The notes beneath the pieces were generated by a model that did no database searches, had not been told where the DNA came from, and was given only the letters and a program-made list of their open reading frames with translations. A stretch of 64,000 bases of DNA, taken from Erwinia mallotivora (GTDB taxonomy: Bacteria > Pseudomonadota > Gammaproteobacteria > Enterobacterales > Enterobacteriaceae). The stretch is from NCBI RefSeq assembly GCF_000590885.1, contig NZ_JFHN01000053.1, positions 1 to 64,000 on the forward strand, in the 5' to 3' direction. Positions 60,503-64,000 of the stretch are shown piece by piece. Within the stretch, counting starts at the first letter, position 1. Each line of letters starts with the position of its first letter. Both the position numbers and the translations under genes were made by a program.

Positions 60503-60853
60503 ATGAGTACTATCAGTTCCAGCACCTCAATCGGTTCCGCAAGCACGGGCAGCAGTGGCTCAACGTCACAAATTGCCAGCCTGAACAAACAGATTGTTCA
60601 GCTACAGAACCAGTTAAAAAGTCTGGGTAACGACACCACCCTGACCGACGAGCAAAAGTCGGAGCAGGAGCAGATGATCGACAGCCAGATTCAAATGATT
60701 CAAGCACAGATAGCACAAATCGAGCAGCAACAGGCTCAGGCAGCACAGGAAAAGCAAGACATCAAGAAAGAGGCAGCAACCACCGCCACCACTAAAGCGG
60801 CCGATGGCGTTAATCGTCCAACGGCAACTAACTCGCTGGATGTGTATATCTAA
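60503..60853 (+). CDS. FlxA-like protein
   Basis: A 116-residue FlxA-family protein: Ser/Thr/Gly-rich start, a Gln-rich coiled coil ([19 protein letters not shown], then [20 protein letters not shown]) and an Ala/Thr/Lys-rich tail ending LDVYI. AAGGAG lies 6 nt before the ATG. Expression with late flagellar genes is suggested by its promoter. The precise function is unknown. Its stop overlaps the convergent yfeR stop. Confidence 0.82.
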   Translation: MSTISSSTSIGSASTGSSGSTSQIASLNKQIVQLQNQLKSLGNDTTLTDEQKSEQEQMIDSQIQMIQAQIAQIEQQQAQAAQEKQDIKKEAATTATTKAADGVNRPTATNSLDVYI

Positions 60854-61770
60854 AACGCTGGCATATTCTGGCGTTGTTGCGTCAGCAGCACAGCCTGCTG
60901 ACGTACTTCCTGCCAGATAGCTTCAGCTGCCGGTGTCAGTGAGCGGTTCTTACGCCGTACCAGCATAATCGTCCGGTTAATCTCCGGCACCATCCTTCTC
61001 ACCAGTAGTGCTCTTCCCCGCGGTAAAGGTAGCGCCAGAGCAGGCAGAATACTGATACCAATCCCCGCTTCCACCATCGGATACAATGTCGCCGGATGCC
61101 CAATCTCCTGCACAATTTCCGCTTCGATCTGTTGTACTCGCAAAGCTTCGTCGATTAACACCCGGCTGCCAGATGCATAATCCTGGAGAACCAACTGGCG
61201 TTGGTTGAGCATCTTCCAGTGCACAGGATACTGTTCAGCCAGCGGATCATCCCGGCGGCACAGCAACAGAAAAGGCTCATCAAGAATGGCCTCACACGCA
61301 AAATCTTCAACCGGCAGCGGCCCGATAACGATGCCAAAATCAACTTCAGCATTACGGATGCTTTGCAACACCCACTGCTGGGGTCTGTCGTGCAACATCA
61401 CTTTTATCTCAGGGAAATGCAGTTGACTCGCTGCCAGGCATTGCGGCATCAGATGCGCAGAGATAGTCTGACTGGCTGCAACGCGCACCGTGCCACTGCG
61501 CTGCTGCCCATAGCTGCGCACATCCAGTAACGTTGTATTCAACTCTTCCAGCAGGCGTTCAAGACGGCTGGCCAGTTGTTTGCCTGGCTCAGTAAGGAGC
61601 ACCTCACGTGTGGTGCGATCCAGAAGACGGATACCCATTTCCCCTTCCAGCTCTTTAATGCTGTGACTGACGGCTGACTGGCTCAGCCCAATCTGCTGTC
61701 CGGCCTGACTGAAGCTACCCTGCTGAGCGACAGCGACGAATACCCGAAGTTGACGGAGTGAGTAATTCAT
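60850..61770 (-). CDS. yfeR: LysR-family regulator YfeR
   Basis: A 306-residue LysR regulator matching E. coli Yfe[24 protein letters not shown]. The effector domain shares [20 protein letters not shown] and [10 protein letters not shown] with E. coli. Divergent from yfeH (96 bp), which it probably controls; osmotic regulation of yfeH-type genes was reported for Salmonella YfeR. Confidence 0.92.
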   Translation of the reverse strand: MNYSLRQLRVFVAVAQQGSFSQAGQQIGLSQSAVSHSIKELEGEMGIRLLDRTTREVLLTEPGKQLASRLERLLEELNTTLLDVRSYGQQRSGTVRVAASQTISAHLMPQCLAASQLHFPEIKVMLHDRPQQWVLQSIRNAEVDFGIVIGPLPVEDFACEAILDEPFLLLCRRDDPLAEQYPVHWKMLNQRQLVLQDYASGSRVLIDEALRVQQIEAEIVQEIGHPATLYPMVEAGIGISILPALALPLPRGRALLVRRMVPEINRTIMLVRRKNRSLTPAAEAIWQEVRQQAVLLTQQRQNMPAF

Positions 61771-61866
61771 CTGTTTTTTTCATATATGAATTCAATAAAT
61801 CAATTTTATTTCTAAACCCACTCGTCGCACAATAGCCGCATTGTTTAATTTAACCGGATATTAACA

Positions 61867-62901
61867 ATGCGTCTTTTTCGTCTCGATCCTTTGATGGTGA
61901 AGCTTATCGTCACCGTGCTGCTGGCTTCTTTCCTGCCCGCGCGTGGTCATTTTGTCGATTTCTTTGAATGGCTCACCACTGCGGCTATCGCGCTGCTTTT
62001 TTTCATGCACGGAGCCAAACTGTCACGAGAGAAAATCATTGCCGGTGGCAGCCACTGGCGGCTACACCTGTGGGTGATGTTCAGTACATTTGTGCTGTTT
62101 CCGATGCTGGGTCTGCTGTTTGTATGGTGGCATCCGCTGCCGGTCAGCACAGAGATTTACACCGGTTTTCTCTATCTGTGTATTCTTCCTGCCACCGTAC
62201 AGTCTGCTATCGCCCTGACCTCTCTTGCTGGTGGCAACGTGGCCGCTGCGGTATGCAGCGCCTCAGCATCCAGCCTGCTTGGCGTGTTCATCTCCCCTTT
62301 ACTTGTTGGTCTGGTAATGAACGTGCATAACGATGCAGCCGGCGGCAATCTGGAGCAAATTGGCAAAATTATGCTGCAATTATTGCTGCCATTCGTACTG
62401 GGACACATCTCGCGCCGATGGATAGCCAACTGGGTGGAGAAGCATCGTGGTTTGATCGGTAAAACGGATCAGGCTTCAATCCTGCTGGTGGTTTATTCCG
62501 CCTTTAGCGAGGCGGTGGTCAATGGTATCTGGCATCGTGTGGGCGTCAGTACGCTGCTGTATATTCTCGCAGGCAGTCTGGGCCTGTTAGCCGTTGTATT
62601 AGTGATTAATCTGCTGGCGGCGCGCCTGTTCGGTTTCAATCGTCCTGATGAGATTACCATTCTGTTTTGTGGTTCAAAGAAAAGTCTGGCAAATGGCGTG
62701 CCCATGGCCAACATTCTGTTTCCTTCGGCGGCAGTTGGCATCATCGTGTTACCACTGATGATCTTCCATCAGGTGCAGTTGATGGTTTGCTCAATGCTGG
62801 CACAGCGCTATAAAAAGGCCGGAGAAAAACTGGCCGAGAAGCAGCAGGAGAAGAACAACGCCCCGGTTGAAACCCCGCGACAGATGAAGCAGGCGGACTA
62901 A
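61867..62901 (+). CDS. yfeH: Bile acid:Na+ symporter-family transporter YfeH
   Basis: A 344-residue inner-membrane protein with 9-10 hydrophobic segments, matching E. coli YfeH (332 aa). LFFMHGAKLSREKI, ALTSLAGGNVAAAVCSASAS and FCGSKKSLANGVPMANILF are characteristic of this SBF-like family. Substrate unknown. The C-terminus has a charged tail (EKLAEKQQEKNN). Confidence 0.92.
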   Translation: MRLFRLDPLMVKLIVTVLLASFLPARGHFVDFFEWLTTAAIALLFFMHGAKLSREKIIAGGSHWRLHLWVMFSTFVLFPMLGLLFVWWHPLPVSTEIYTGFLYLCILPATVQSAIALTSLAGGNVAAAVCSASASSLLGVFISPLLVGLVMNVHNDAAGGNLEQIGKIMLQLLLPFVLGHISRRWIANWVEKHRGLIGKTDQASILLVVYSAFSEAVVNGIWHRVGVSTLLYILAGSLGLLAVVLVINLLAARLFGFNRPDEITILFCGSKKSLANGVPMANILFPSAAVGIIVLPLMIFHQVQLMVCSMLAQRYKKAGEKLAEKQQEKNNAPVETPRQMKQAD

Positions 62902-62986
62902 AGTTCCGCCTTTAAACTGGTGTAAAACACCACAGACAACCCCGTCGCATATAGCACTGACTTGTCATTGCCACTTTGAGTGAGGT

Positions 62987-63205
62987 TTACAGGCTCGCTT
63001 TCAGTGGCTTAATCAGCCCTTCAAGTCCTTCGGTTTTGATCGCCAGCGTCAGTTGCATCAGCTCCCCAAGGTGCCCGGCAGGGAATTCGCCCTTTCGGGC
63101 AAACCACAGCAGATAGGGCTCCGGCAGATCGATCAACATTCTGCCTTTATATTTACCAAACGGCATGGCGGTGTTCGCTATTTCCTTCAGATGCTCTTTT
63201 TCCAT
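62987..63205 (-). CDS. ypeB: YpeB (DUF3820) protein
   Basis: A 72-residue protein with MPFGKYKGRMLIDLPEPYLL, the DUF3820 signature that also occurs in quorum-sensing-type putative exonuclease partners. ATG 63205 has AGGTGA 5 nt upstream and begins one base after the ligA stop, so the two are translationally coupled. Function unknown. Confidence 0.9.
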   Translation of the reverse strand: MEKEHLKEIANTAMPFGKYKGRMLIDLPEPYLLWFARKGEFPAGHLGELMQLTLAIKTEGLEGLIKPLKASL

Positions 63206-63206
63206 G

Positions 63207-64000
<794 letters not shown>

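Overview
The window is a stretch of gammaproteobacterial chromosome whose backbone follows the order of the Escherichia coli 50-54 minute region: truA-usg-pdxB-flk, fabB-mnmC-yfcL-epmC-yfcA-mepA-aroC-prmB-smrB-sixA-fadJI-yfcZ-fadL-mlaA, yfdC-argW, ypdK-alaC, glk, ypeC-mntH-nupC, alaXW, yfeC-gltX-tRNA Val/Lys, yfeR-yfeH and ypeB-ligA. Protein similarity places it in Enterobacterales. The trehalose operon beside flk, the missing E. coli-specific blocks and the divergence from E. coli suggest an Erwiniaceae-type organism (Erwinia/Pantoea), but the genus is inference.

Layout. 1-9.8 kb: vitamin B6 gene pdxB with usg/truA, flagellar regulator flk, then a trehalose operon treR-treB-treC followed by a LamB-type porin. 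9.8-25.8 kb: lipid, tRNA-modification, chorismate and fatty-acid genes, with FadR sites at fadIJ and fadL. 26-28.3 kb: an orphan CcmH-like gene, the FNT channel yfdC and a 34-residue membrane peptide behind an FNR-like box. 28.5-49 kb: accessory region starting at tRNA-Arg(CCT). It holds an endolysin remnant, two chemoreceptors with sigma-28-like promoters, an N-terminally altered transaldolase, a lytic-transglycosylase/membrane-protein pair, many small lipoproteins and peptides, a YbdG-type mechanosensitive channel, and an IclR-MFS-HlyD efflux module. 48-64 kb: return to conserved backbone, with five tRNA genes and ligA running off the right edge.

Several conserved genes are broken: the LamB-type porin (1-nt loss in a G run), an FNT channel (T8 instead of T7), an endolysin remnant (short A run) and nupC (in-frame TAA). 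Three of the four are homopolymer indels, so sequencing error must be excluded before calling decay or phase variation.

The best novelty candidates are the FNR-box membrane peptide (28175-28279), the transglycosylase plus putative immunity/holin pair (32860-33826), a terminator-ended intergenic transcript that looks like a small RNA (about 42905-43057), the orphan CcmH-like protein (26269-26727), and the duplicated tRNA-Lys 3' end (60129-60346).
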